In this document: positions 7,277-14,644 of the stretch, piece by piece | Numbering within the stretch: position 1 is the stretch's first letter | Layout: each line of letters starts with the position of its first letter | Assembly: GCA_016870945.1 (NCBI GenBank) | Contig: VGAH01000013.1 | Coordinates: 1-16,637 of the forward strand | Origin: Actinomycetota bacterium | GTDB lineage: Bacteria; Actinomycetota; Actinomycetes; S36-B12; UBA5976 | DNA length: 16,637 bases | Direction of reading: 5' to 3' | Position numbers and translations under genes: made by a program | Notes under the pieces: model-generated | What the model was told of the DNA's origin: nothing | What the model saw: the letters and a program-made list of their open reading frames with translations, nothing else | Database searches by the model: none

Positions 7277-8011
7277 TTATCGAGGTACGAGCGCTAGTGC
7301 TCGGACCGGAGAGCCTGAACCCTTGTGAATCGGCAAAGGGAAAGCCATGAAGTAGCTGCGCGGTGGCAGCTCGTCAAGGTTTGCGAGGTTTTCCATGATC
7401 AGCACACCGTTGATGAGCAACACATCATGCGCCGGTATGTCAGGGCTAGTCGATGTATCAAGCCCTAAACAGTCTGTGCCCACTGCCTTTACTTGCTTGC
7501 CCAGCAGGTATTGCGCAGCTGACCGATCTAGCCCGGGCCAACCGGCAACGTATTCCAAACCAGCCTCGCCAAGTGTCCACTTTTTGTGCCAACCGAAATT
7601 AATCAGGACGACAGAGCCAGGCGCTATCGGCCCAAATTGGTCTTCCCACTTTTTGATATCTGCTTCGCTCAGAGTTTCCTCGGCAGCTAGATCTGCTTTA
7701 ATACAGTAACAAGGCCCGAGCAATGAGTCGATCGAGACGTTGTGAATGCCGTGGGCTTCAGGGTCGACCTTCGATGAATCCAAGATCAGGTGCAACGGGG
7801 CATCTACGTGGGTGCCGTTGTGTTCGTGCATCAGCAAAACGTTCATAGTTGCTGGGTCGTTGATCGAAGACCACGGTAGGTGAAAGAAGGCTGAGTGAGT
7901 TGGGAAATGTGGAATGCCTGGCTGAAGTCGATGACTTAGATCGACCATGCGGTAGTTGGTGAAGACCTCAGCGATGGCGGCGAGGTCAGCTTCCTCGAGC
8001 GATTCAGACAT
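7277..8011 (-). CDS. Cyclase-family hydrolase (kynurenine formamidase / isatin hydrolase type)
   Basis: Second gene of the leftward operon, 244 aa, cytoplasmic. It belongs to the metal-dependent cyclase family (PF04199), members of which hydrolyse formyl-amides or open cyclic amides. The signature HxGTHxDxPxH is complete as HNGTHVDAPLH at residues 64-74. Conserved downstream features include GTDCLGLD near 178-185, H195 in IPAHD and E207 in IMENLANL. Length matches the family. ATG at 8011 is preceded by GGGGGTAG, which lies in the 3' arm of a strong intercistronic hairpin. Within the cluster it is a candidate ring-opening or amide-cleaving step; whether it works before or after the M24 enzymes is unknown. 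Confidence 0.9.
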   Translation of the reverse strand: MSESLEEADLAAIAEVFTNYRMVDLSHRLQPGIPHFPTHSAFFHLPWSSINDPATMNVLLMHEHNGTHVDAPLHLILDSSKVDPEAHGIHNVSIDSLLGPCYCIKADLAAEETLSEADIKKWEDQFGPIAPGSVVLINFGWHKKWTLGEAGLEYVAGWPGLDRSAAQYLLGKQVKAVGTDCLGLDTSTSPDIPAHDVLLINGVLIMENLANLDELPPRSYFMAFPLPIHKGSGSPVRALALVPR

Positions 8012-8018
8012 AAGTGAC

Positions 8019-8057
8019 TACCCCCGGCAGGTGAGAGGGAAAATTCTGCCGGGGGTA
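8019..8057 (-). promoter_or_regulatory. Intercistronic 12-bp stem hairpin covering the cyclase ribosome binding site
   Basis: TACCCCCGGCAG (8019-8030) and CTGCCGGGGGTA (8046-8057) are perfect inverted repeats with a 15-base loop, between the binding-protein stop (8068) and the cyclase ATG (8011). In the transcript the 3' arm contains the G-rich sequence that would serve as the cyclase Shine-Dalgarno. No T-tract follows, so it is more likely an RNA-stability or translational-control element that keeps binding-protein levels above enzyme levels (inference) than a plain terminator. Confidence 0.7.
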
Positions 8058-8067
8058 ATCAGTGTCC

Positions 8068-9180
8068 TTACTTGTTGGCCGCTACAGTCTTTAGGCCGTA
8101 GTTCAGATCTTCAAGCGGGACAGCGAAGTCAGCCGAGATTTTGTCCTCGGTTTGCAGGTTCTCGACAACAGTCTGGAACCTGTCTTTCCAGTAGAACTGG
8201 CCACCGGGGGTTTCGACCTTCTCTTCGTACCATGCAGTTCCATTCGGGAAGAACTCCATGATGTTCCAGACACCCTTGAGATCCTCAGGCGGCACGGTTG
8301 TTCCGCCCTCTTCGAGACACTTCGAGATGATCTGGAATGTCTCATCAGGGTTCTTCTCGATGTAATCCAGCGTCTTCAAGATGACACCTTGAATGGCTGC
8401 AGCGACCTCTGGGTTGGCGTCAACCCATGAGCGCTTGGCACCGAAACCAGCGTGAGCGATGGTTGACGGCAACGCGCGCTGGTCGATGAGGGTTGCGTAA
8501 CCCTCTCGCTGAACTGCCAAACGCTGGGGTATACCCGAGATCTGGGCATCAATTGAGCCAGAAATCAGTGCGGGTGGTAACTCTTCCTGAGCCAAGTCGA
8601 CGATCTGGAAGTCCTTCACGTCAAGGCCAGCAAACGACGCGAGCTCGACGAAAGTCGCATACTCGGCACCACCAGAGCTAACGCCAACCTTCTTGCCTTT
8701 GGCTTGCTCAAGGGTGAGCTTGGTTGCTTCTTTAGCGTCGTTCGTCTCAGCAAAGAAGTCGTCGTATGACTTCCAGTCGAAGCGATTCGGGTCGTACATC
8801 ATGCCGCCACCGCCGAAGTAGAACAGCGGGAAGGCCAGAGTGGTGTCAACACCTGAGTCGTTCTGCTGAATGACGTCAGCGTCTGACGTCGTCCACATCT
8901 CGACCTGGTCACCGACACCTAGTTCGTTGGCTCCTGGCCAGTCAGTTCGTTGAATGTCAAGTGTGATACCGGCTTCGTCATAGAAACCCTTTTCGATTCC
9001 GACATAGACGGAACAAACGTCTTGGAACGAACTAAGGGCCATCCTGACTGTGGTTGGCTCGACTACAGCTTCGGTGGTCTCAACTTCTTCGACTGTCTCA
9101 GTTGAGGCCGTGTCACTGCTACCGCAACCAGCTACTGCAACCACTAATGCACTAACGGCAGACATCACCGCCAAACGCAT
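8068..9180 (-). CDS. ABC transporter substrate-binding lipoprotein, NMT1/THI5 (SsuA/TauA-like) type
   Basis: First gene of the leftward operon, 370 aa from ATG 9180. A lipoprotein signal is clear: MRLAV, a hydrophobic stretch, then VAGC with Cys19 as the lipidated residue, followed by an acidic Thr/Glu linker. The mature part resembles NMT1/THI5-like binding proteins: VRMALSSFQDVCSVYVGIEKGFYDEAGITLDIQ at its start, GKKVGVSSGGAEYATF in the middle, and GSIDAQISGIPQRLAVQREG later. It should capture the substrate outside the membrane for the ATPase and permease encoded in the divergent operon. GAGGA lies 7 bases before ATG 9180. An alternative ATG at 9225 has AGGAG ten bases upstream and would lengthen the n-region; the frame is open to 9306. 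Members of this family bind sulfonates, nitrate, pyrimidines and others, so the ligand cannot be named. Confidence 0.9.
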   Translation of the reverse strand: MRLAVMSAVSALVVAVAGCGSSDTASTETVEEVETTEAVVEPTTVRMALSSFQDVCSVYVGIEKGFYDEAGITLDIQRTDWPGANELGVGDQVEMWTTSDADVIQQNDSGVDTTLAFPLFYFGGGGMMYDPNRFDWKSYDDFFAETNDAKEATKLTLEQAKGKKVGVSSGGAEYATFVELASFAGLDVKDFQIVDLAQEELPPALISGSIDAQISGIPQRLAVQREGYATLIDQRALPSTIAHAGFGAKRSWVDANPEVAAAIQGVILKTLDYIEKNPDETFQIISKCLEEGGTTVPPEDLKGVWNIMEFFPNGTAWYEEKVETPGGQFYWKDRFQTVVENLQTEDKISADFAVPLEDLNYGLKTVAANK

Positions 9181-9251
9181 CAGTCGTCCTCTTTCACTTT
9201 CGCCTTGAGGATTTAATTTCAACATAGTTGCTCTGCTCCTTGCATCGCCAT

Positions 9252-9276
9252 GTTCGGTGCGGGCGCACCAACGAAC
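9252..9276 (-). other. Hairpin in the leader of the binding-protein gene
   Basis: GTTC-GGTGC (9252-9260) pairs with GCACC (9265-9269) and GAAC (9273-9276), leaving a GGGC loop and a three-base bulge. It lies in the roughly 130-base leader between the predicted -10 box and ATG 9180. It does not match any riboswitch I recognise. Confidence 0.35.
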
Positions 9277-9320
9277 AAGTCTGTAGGGCACGGTGTTAGG
9301 CGTCAACGAAAATTTGGGGA

Positions 9321-9326
9321 GTTATA
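9321..9326 (-). promoter_or_regulatory. Candidate -10 box for the leftward catabolic operon
   Basis: On the minus strand the sequence reads TATAAC, a good -10 match. No convincing -35 lies 16-18 bases upstream, which would be compatible with an activator-dependent promoter. The operator pair lies roughly 35 and 55 bases upstream of this box, centre to edge. Confidence 0.4.
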
Positions 9327-9354
9327 GAATTGTGACGTTACCCCTCATTCAGCC

Positions 9355-9366
9355 TTGAACGTTCAA
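9355..9366. promoter_or_regulatory. LacI-type operator, site 1 of the divergent control region
   Basis: Perfect 12-bp palindrome TTGAACGTTCAA with the central CG typical of LacI-family operators. The identical sequence recurs at 14645-14656 upstream of the amidotransferase-like gene. It lies between the divergent binding-protein and amidohydrolase operons. Confidence 0.7.
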
Positions 9367-9372
9367 TCTCGG

Positions 9373-9388
9373 ACGTAAACGTTCACGT
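9373..9388. promoter_or_regulatory. LacI-type operator, site 2 of the divergent control region
   Basis: ACGTAAACGTTCACGT is a 16-bp palindrome with one mismatched pair and an AACGTT core. It agrees at 13 of 16 positions with the E. coli PurR box as I recall it (ACGCAAACGTTTGCGT). Its centre is 20 bp from site 1, about two helical turns, so two dimers could bind on the same DNA face. Confidence 0.65.
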
Positions 9389-9437
9389 TTCTCTGAGACT
9401 TTTGAAGAGTGATGGGTAGTGAAAAAGTCAATCGCCA

Positions 9438-9467
9438 TTGCGCGATTTGGCAATGCCTGCGTAACAT
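9438..9467 (+). promoter_or_regulatory. Candidate promoter of the rightward catabolic operon (leaderless)
   Basis: TTGCGC (9438-9443), an 18-base spacer and TAACAT (9462-9467) form a plausible promoter. The ATG at 9475 starts seven bases after the -10 box, so the message would be leaderless. This agrees with the absence of a Shine-Dalgarno before that ATG and mirrors the ctaG start. Confidence 0.45.
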
Positions 9468-9474
9468 CACTTCA

Positions 9475-10761
9475 ATGAACACCAAGTTGGCCGTCGTGGG
9501 CAAATTGATCGACGGAGTCAGCGACCAAGTGCAAGAAGAGATGACTTTGATCATCGAAGGTGAGCACATCACTAGCGTCGAACCAACCAAGCCAGAGTCG
9601 ATTGCATTTATGAAAGCCGATGGCACAGAAGTCGTCGATTTAACGGCCTACACCGTCATGCCAGGCATAGTCGACGCGCACATGCATTTTTTTGGCGTGC
9701 CCAGCCACAAGCTTTATTTGATTCCGACTGAAAACGAGGCCTACCGAGTTCTGCGCGCTACTAGTGAAGCAAATGCGATGTTGCGCGCAGGCATTACCGC
9801 TGCGCGGTGTCTTGGGTCTTCGGTTTCACCATCACTTAGGCGTGCGATCAACGAGGGTCTAGTGCCGGGGCCACGTCTGGTCGTGTCTGGCGAATTTATC
9901 TGCTCATCTAATGGCACTTGGGATCACCTTTATCTACCGCTGCCGTGGATGCGCGAGTTGGGCATGTTGGCAGACGGCGCAGAAGAAGTCAGGCAGAAAG
10001 TTCGCGAGCGGCTTCGTCAGGGCGCAAACGTAATCAAAGTGGGGCTAAGCCAAGCCGGTGTTGGCGACCGCTACCACCCGTGGGGTGAAGACCCGTATCA
10101 GAACGTGCCTGCTTACAGCCTCGAAGAAGTAATGGCTCTTACCGAAGAGGCACACTCAAACAGAGTCAGGGTGAGCGCGCATTGCATCAGCGATTGGTCG
10201 GTGCGTAGTGCACTCGAAGCACAGGTCGATGTGATCGAACATGGCTACCCAATTAGCGAACAAACACGAGAGCGGGTCGTCGAAAGCGGCACGATTGTCA
10301 CCACCACTGCTTCACAAATTCTTTATCACAAACAAGCAGCGCACGAGTATCAATATGCCAATTACGAAATCGAGTTATTCGACCGGCACCTAGGCATCAT
10401 GCGCGAGAACTTCGAAGCGGGCTTGGCAGCTGGGGTGAAATACGCGCTGGGCACAGACTTAGTTGGTCGCCCCACTCACCCGCAAGACGAAGCGGCCAAA
10501 GAATTTGAAATCGTCGTCGATTGGGGCATGACTCCGATGCAAGCGATCAAAGCGGGCACTGCCATGAGTGCTGACGCGTTGGGCATGGCTGATGAAATCG
10601 GCACTCTCGAACCAGGCAAGTTTGCTGATTTAGTCGCAATGAAAGATGACCCCCTAAGTGACATCACGGCCCTGCAAAGAATCGATTTCGTCATGAAAGG
10701 CGGCGAGGTGATTCGCCACAGCGACGAAGAAGTTCTAAACCGCGAGGAGGCTAGGTGGTAA
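9475..10761 (+). CDS. Metal-dependent amidohydrolase-superfamily protein
   Basis: First gene of the rightward operon, about 428 aa. The amidohydrolase TIM barrel (PF01979) shows metal-site elements in order, numbered from ATG 9475: HMH at 69-71 in PGIVDAHMHF, K188 in GANVIKVG (the carboxylated-lysine position), H236 in SAHC, H256 in IEHGY and D328 in ALGTDL. The C-terminus has the usual beta-sandwich return (GTLEPGKFADLVAMKDDPLSDI). The overall pattern resembles the group annotated as Xaa-Pro dipeptidase or imidazolonepropionase-like, but substrate is not predictable at this level. I choose ATG 9475 because the conserved core begins there and a leaderless -10 box precedes it; the frame also has GTG 9409 and ATG 9412, which would add 21-22 residues not typical of the family. 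Its stop overlaps the ATPase start by seven bases. Confidence 0.9.
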   Translation: MNTKLAVVGKLIDGVSDQVQEEMTLIIEGEHITSVEPTKPESIAFMKADGTEVVDLTAYTVMPGIVDAHMHFFGVPSHKLYLIPTENEAYRVLRATSEANAMLRAGITAARCLGSSVSPSLRRAINEGLVPGPRLVVSGEFICSSNGTWDHLYLPLPWMRELGMLADGAEEVRQKVRERLRQGANVIKVGLSQAGVGDRYHPWGEDPYQNVPAYSLEEVMALTEEAHSNRVRVSAHCISDWSVRSALEAQVDVIEHGYPISEQTRERVVESGTIVTTTASQILYHKQAAHEYQYANYEIELFDRHLGIMRENFEAGLAAGVKYALGTDLVGRPTHPQDEAAKEFEIVVDWGMTPMQAIKAGTAMSADALGMADEIGTLEPGKFADLVAMKDDPLSDITALQRIDFVMKGGEVIRHSDEEVLNREEARW

Positions 10762-11561
10762 GAAGCGCAAACGGCAGCGCAGCCGACAGCACTCGCCCCA
10801 GAGTGCAGCTAAAAGACGCGACCGTGCGTTTCAAGACCCAAAGTGGCGAGATCACCGCGTTGCATGAGGTCAACCTCGAGATACTTGAAAATGAGTTCAT
10901 CTGCTTGATGGGCCCATCGGGTTGCGGCAAGACCACCGCACTAAATGTCATTGCGGGGTTTCAAGCCCTCACCTCAGGCCAGGCGCTACTTGATGGCAAC
11001 CCCATCGAAGGTGCTGACGCGAGCCGTGCTGTCGTATTTCAATCTGACGCGGTGTTCCCTTGGATGACAGTGGCACAAAACGTCGCCTTCGGGCCGACCA
11101 GCCAAAATCGTCCAAAGCAAGAAATCGATCGCTTGGTCAAAGAGTTCTTAAGCCTTACTGATATGCAGGGATTTGCAGACTCTTGGCCGATGCAACTTTC
11201 AGGTGGTATGCGTAAAAGAGTTGACATAGCGCGTGCTTATGCGTCACAACCCGAGGTGTTGTTGATGGACGAGCCCTTTGGCAATCTCGACTTCATTCTC
11301 AAAGAGACATTGCAGGGTAGTTTGCGCGACCTTTGGGCCAACGTGGGCGGCACCATCGTCTTCGTCACTCACGACATCGAGGAGGCGATCTTTCTTGGTG
11401 ATCGAATCGTGGTGATGACGCCTCGTCCGGGCAAGATCGCCAAGATCATTCCGATTGACTTCGGCAAGGTCAGGGCCGATGACATTCGCACTTCACCAGA
11501 GTTCATTGCGATTCGCCGAGGAATTAGAGAACTCATGACCGAGACGGGGGCCCTAGCTTGA
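10755..11561 (+). CDS. ABC transporter ATP-binding protein, SsuB/TauB-like
   Basis: Cytoplasmic ATPase of the importer, 268 aa. All nucleotide-binding motifs are intact: Walker A GPSGCGKTT (53-61), Q-loop Q96, signature LSGGM (148-152), Walker B VLLMDE (168-173), and the switch His in VTHD (H206). The D-loop reads GNLD where GALD is usual. Length and motifs fit the nitrate/sulfonate/taurine ATPase group. GTG start with GAGGAGG four bases upstream; it overlaps the end of the amidohydrolase. The next gene starts inside its stop codon (TTGA), so the operon is translationally coupled. Confidence 0.95.
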   Translation: MVRSANGSAADSTRPRVQLKDATVRFKTQSGEITALHEVNLEILENEFICLMGPSGCGKTTALNVIAGFQALTSGQALLDGNPIEGADASRAVVFQSDAVFPWMTVAQNVAFGPTSQNRPKQEIDRLVKEFLSLTDMQGFADSWPMQLSGGMRKRVDIARAYASQPEVLLMDEPFGNLDFILKETLQGSLRDLWANVGGTIVFVTHDIEEAIFLGDRIVVMTPRPGKIAKIIPIDFGKVRADDIRTSPEFIAIRRGIRELMTETGALA

Positions 11562-12391
11562 GCACACAACTAAAAGAGACGAACACCCAAAGAGCAGAAT
11601 CCAAAGTGAAGAGCAAGGCCTCGAACGAAGAGGGCGGCAGCTATGTGAAATACCTAGGTATCGCCTCGGTAATCACCGTGTTTGCCTTCTGGGTGGTCGC
11701 ATCTGAAGACGGTTTGGGGTGGTTCCCCCGCATCAAGTTCCCACCACCGACTGAGGTGTTTACCGCGATCACGGTTTTGCAAGAGAAGCTCTTGGTTGAC
11801 GCCGGGGTAACTGTTGGTCGAGTCATCTTCGGGATGGTCGTTGGCACCGCCCTTGGGCTGGGCGTGGGCCTGTTGATGAGCTTCTCAAAGCCGATCATGG
11901 CCTTCTTAAACCCGATCATCGAGAGCATGCGGCCTGTGCCGGTCATTGCGATGATCCCGTTCTTTTTGATGTGGCTAGGCATCGCCGAAAGTGGCAAGTT
12001 GCTCTTGGTCACTTTAGGTGTGTTCACGATCATCGTGGTTAGCACGATTGAGGCGATCAGAAATGTGCCGCGCATCTATGTGAATGCAGCTAAGACGCTA
12101 GGTGCCACCAAACGGGTGATTCACTGGCGAATCTTGTTGCCAGCTATCACACCGGCGATGATCGGCCCACTACGTGTCGCTATGGCTTTGACGTTCACGT
12201 TGGTGGTGGCTGCCGAATTCATGGGTGCCCAAGCAGGCATCGGCTATCGAATTCTTGAGGCCAGGCGTCTTTTTAACCCCCAGGTCATCTTTTTGGGCAT
12301 AGTCGAGTTAGGCATTCTGGCGTCTTTGTTCGACTACTTCTTGCGCAAGATCATGGGCTACATAACTCGCTGGTCAGGTCGCACCAAATGA
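11558..12391 (+). CDS. ABC transporter permease, SsuC/TauC-like
   Basis: Integral membrane permease of 277 aa (BPD_transp_1 type). After a hydrophilic N-terminal tail of about 30 residues there are about six hydrophobic helices. The ATPase-contact (EAA) loop is visible at about 174-197 as YVNAAKTLGATKRVIHWRIL followed by LPAI. It would form the channel with the neighbouring ATPase and receive substrate from the lipoprotein at 8068-9180, which lies in the divergent operon. The start is TTG overlapping the ATPase stop; no in-frame alternative fits better. The TGA overlaps the next ATG by four bases (ATGA). Confidence 0.93.
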   Translation: MSTQLKETNTQRAESKVKSKASNEEGGSYVKYLGIASVITVFAFWVVASEDGLGWFPRIKFPPPTEVFTAITVLQEKLLVDAGVTVGRVIFGMVVGTALGLGVGLLMSFSKPIMAFLNPIIESMRPVPVIAMIPFFLMWLGIAESGKLLLVTLGVFTIIVVSTIEAIRNVPRIYVNAAKTLGATKRVIHWRILLPAITPAMIGPLRVAMALTFTLVVAAEFMGAQAGIGYRILEARRLFNPQVIFLGIVELGILASLFDYFLRKIMGYITRWSGRTK

Positions 12392-13788
12392 CCTCACTGC
12401 CCGCCAAACTCACGGCGTGTGAGTTGCCCGACTTCGGCACCAAAGACACCGATGTCACTTTGCCTGTCGAGATTTATGCCAATCGGTTAGCAGCGTTGCG
12501 TGAGCGCATGGCTAAAGAATCAGTCGACCAAACCGTGATTTACGGCGATCGTGAACACAATGCCAACCTGCAGTGGTTGACCGGTTTTGACCCGCGTTTC
12601 GAAGAAGCCGTCGCTGTGGTTAGCCTCAGCGGACGAGTGACTTTGGTAGTGGGCAATGAATGCAAGTACTACGCAACATCATCGCCGGCTGATGTCGAGA
12701 TTGTTTGGTTTCCCGAATTTAGTTTGGTTGGCCAGCCAAGAGGTTTACCAAACGGTGATCTAGTCGCGATTTTGCAAGCTGCTGGGTTAAAGAGCGGGCA
12801 AAAGGTTGGCGTCGCAGCTTGGAAGTATCACCTAGGCCAAGATGGTTCGGTAACTCGCGACTGGTTTGATCTGCCTGCCTTCATATTGCGTGATATTCAA
12901 GGTATAGCTGGGGAAAGCAACGTGACAAACGTCGCTGACTGGTTCATGGCGGCTGACTCAGGGTTCCGAGCGATCTGCGAGCTTGAGCAGATGGCTGTCT
13001 TTGAAGCAGCCGCCACGCGAAGTTCAGATAATTTTTGCCAAGTTCTGTTCGGTCTACATGAAGGCATGAACGAGCGTGACTTGGTTCGCCGGCTGCAGTT
13101 TGATGGGGATGTCCTGACGTGTCACGCGATGATGTCTTCAGGTGAGCGCACAGTTTTTGGCTTGGCTAGCCCGAGCTTTCGATCGATATCAGTCGGTGAA
13201 CCGGTCGTGATGGTCTATGGAGTGCAAGGTGCGTTGACTTGTCGCGCAGGGGTATGGGCACGTAGCTCTGATGAACTGCCAAACAGCTACTCCGACTATG
13301 TAGATGTGGTAGTTAAGCCCTATTTTAAAACGGTTGTCAAGTGGTATTCGGCGATGCGTGTGGGCCAAACGGGTGGGGCGCTTTGGCAAATCGCAGTCGA
13401 TGGGCTGCCCACGCCGTTTTTCAACCGAGAGCTAAACCCGGGCCACCTGATTCATTACGAAGAGTGGATGAACTCGCAGGTGCACCCTGGTAGCACCGAT
13501 CAGATGCTCTCGGGCATGTGTATTCAAGTCGACATAATCCCTAACCCGTCCAAGCCCTACCCGACGACCAATATCGAAGATGGCATCGGCTTGGCAGATG
13601 AGGGCCTGCGCAAGGCATTCGCAGCGAAGTACCCAGCAGCTTGGGATCGCATCACAAAGCGACGCGAATTCATGATTCAGATTTTGGGCATCGAGCTACA
13701 TGCTGATGTGCTGCCGTTTAGCAACATTCCTGCTTACTTGCCGCCCTACTGGCTTGACCCGCGTCAAGCCATGTCGTTTGGTGCGTAG
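12388..13788 (+). CDS. Diverged M24 (creatinase-like) protein without metal ligands
   Basis: Last gene of the rightward operon, 466 aa. The N-terminal half looks like a creatinase-type domain: YANRLAALRERMAKESVDQTVIYGD-REHNANLQWLTGF at 30-67 parallels the start of the M24 protein at 6062-7252. The C-terminal half keeps the pita-bread outline: GEPVVMVYGVQGALTCRAGVWAR at 270-292 (no Asp ligands), GHLIHYEEWM at 352-361, MCIQVDIIPNP at 377-387, and TNIEDGIGLAD at 394-404. The two Asp ligands are clearly missing; which of H353, H356, D382 and E397 take the His/Glu positions is uncertain. It is probably a metal-independent hydrolase or a binding protein (inference). It is about 65 residues longer than the first copy. 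ATG overlaps the permease stop. It ends seven bases from the convergent amidotransferase-like gene. Confidence 0.75.
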   Translation: MTSLPAKLTACELPDFGTKDTDVTLPVEIYANRLAALRERMAKESVDQTVIYGDREHNANLQWLTGFDPRFEEAVAVVSLSGRVTLVVGNECKYYATSSPADVEIVWFPEFSLVGQPRGLPNGDLVAILQAAGLKSGQKVGVAAWKYHLGQDGSVTRDWFDLPAFILRDIQGIAGESNVTNVADWFMAADSGFRAICELEQMAVFEAAATRSSDNFCQVLFGLHEGMNERDLVRRLQFDGDVLTCHAMMSSGERTVFGLASPSFRSISVGEPVVMVYGVQGALTCRAGVWARSSDELPNSYSDYVDVVVKPYFKTVVKWYSAMRVGQTGGALWQIAVDGLPTPFFNRELNPGHLIHYEEWMNSQVHPGSTDQMLSGMCIQVDIIPNPSKPYPTTNIEDGIGLADEGLRKAFAAKYPAAWDRITKRREFMIQILGIELHADVLPFSNIPAYLPPYWLDPRQAMSFGA

Positions 13789-13795
13789 CTGGCTC

Positions 13796-14542
13796 TTAGA
13801 GCTCTTTGCCCAGCCACTTAAGGCTGCGTGAGAGCAGGGTCTTGTATGTAGCTGATTGAATGAATGGCATTGGGCACCAATGAGGGCCGATATCGCTTGA
13901 CCAGATGAGCGTGCGCCCTGCCTGAAACTCACCGCAGGCAAGCAGCGGGTCACCACCGATGGTCATTAGCTGTGTTGCATTGTCTTTCAGCGTCGATTGG
14001 TTGTGGCCAAGTAAGTCGGGGGTTAAGTCGGGCAGACCTTTAGTTATCGGGTGGTCAGATTCGACCACTTTGCCCACTTGGCCTTCTGGTGTCTCGATTC
14101 GGTCGTCATAGCGTGAGAAATTAACTGGCAATACGTCTTCGACGGCACTACCTGCATAGTGGCCGAGCGCATTGATGCCTTGAAAAGAAAGGTAACCACC
14201 GGCCATCATCAAGCCGCCGCCGTTGCTGACCCATTGCTTTAGTAGCTCGAGTCGGTTTGGTTGGGCTTGGCCCTCTAGCCAGGTGGCATTCGGTAGTAGC
14301 AAGCTGTTTGCACCGATATCAGAGATTAAAACGACCGAATATTGGCTTAGCTCTTTTAACGTGCGAGGCATTTTGTCTGGTACATCGTGTGCGGCTAGTT
14401 GGTCGACTTCTAGTCCTTCGGCTTGCATCGCGGCAAGAAAGTGTGTGGCACCATTGTGAAAAGTTGTGCTTGAAAAGGCGTCAAAACCTTTGACGTGGGT
14501 TGCGTGGCTGATCCAAGTCTCGCCAACTAACAGGACGCGCAA
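13796..14542 (-). CDS. Putative glutamine-amidotransferase-like protein (PF07090 type)
   Basis: Cytoplasmic protein of about 248 aa with the class I glutamine-amidotransferase-like fold. Segments typical of the PF07090 group run in order: MRVLLVGETWISHATHVKG at the start, then VVLISDIGANSLLL, LKQWVSNGGGLMMAGGYLSFQG, VEDVLPV-NFSRYDDRIETPEG, TIGGDPLLACGEFQAGRTLIWSSDIGPHWCP. The turn after GGLMMAGG holds YLSFQG, with no nucleophilic Cys as in true class I enzymes, so glutaminase activity is unlikely. I prefer TTG 14542, with AGGTAG four bases upstream; the frame is open to TTG 14584. The operator pair upstream matches that of the two catabolic operons, so it is part of the same regulon although it is convergent to the rightward operon. 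Confidence 0.8.
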   Translation of the reverse strand: MRVLLVGETWISHATHVKGFDAFSSTTFHNGATHFLAAMQAEGLEVDQLAAHDVPDKMPRTLKELSQYSVVLISDIGANSLLLPNATWLEGQAQPNRLELLKQWVSNGGGLMMAGGYLSFQGINALGHYAGSAVEDVLPVNFSRYDDRIETPEGQVGKVVESDHPITKGLPDLTPDLLGHNQSTLKDNATQLMTIGGDPLLACGEFQAGRTLIWSSDIGPHWCPMPFIQSATYKTLLSRSLKWLGKEL

Positions 14543-14584
14543 GGTTCTACCTACTTTCGATGCAAGAGTGATGTTGTTATGCAA

Positions 14585-14590
14585 ACTTTA
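14585..14590 (-). promoter_or_regulatory. Candidate -10 box for the amidotransferase-like gene
   Basis: The minus strand reads TAAAGT (TANNNT type). Transcription from it would start near 14578 and give a leader of about 36 bases to TTG 14542, which supports that start over TTG 14584. No clear -35 is present, as at the leftward catabolic operon. Confidence 0.35.
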
Positions 14591-14623
14591 CAACAGTAAC
14601 TTTTGTGTTATGTGACGTCGAGG

Positions 14624-14636
14624 TTGAACCGTTCAC
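14624..14636. promoter_or_regulatory. LacI-type operator variant, site 1 of the amidotransferase-like gene
   Basis: Half sites TTGAAC and GTTCAC are separated by one extra C, giving TTGAACCGTTCAC. It is a degenerate copy of the 12-bp palindrome found 20.5 bp further upstream, the same pairing seen at 9355-9388. Confidence 0.5.
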
Positions 14637-14644
14637 CACTTATG

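Noticed and set aside
11641..12075. 144-codon open frame on the minus strand inside the permease gene
   Set aside because: It is antisense to a clear ABC permease, is rich in Thr, Ile and Pro as expected from complementary membrane codons, and has no recognisable domain.
12388..13788. Identification as the DMSP lyase DddP, an M24-fold enzyme of similar length
   Set aside because: DddP needs several Asp, His and Glu iron ligands; the Asp ligands are absent here.
13789..13795. Shared bidirectional terminator between the convergent operon ends
   Set aside because: Only seven bases separate the stops and no stable stem with a T-tract is visible there.
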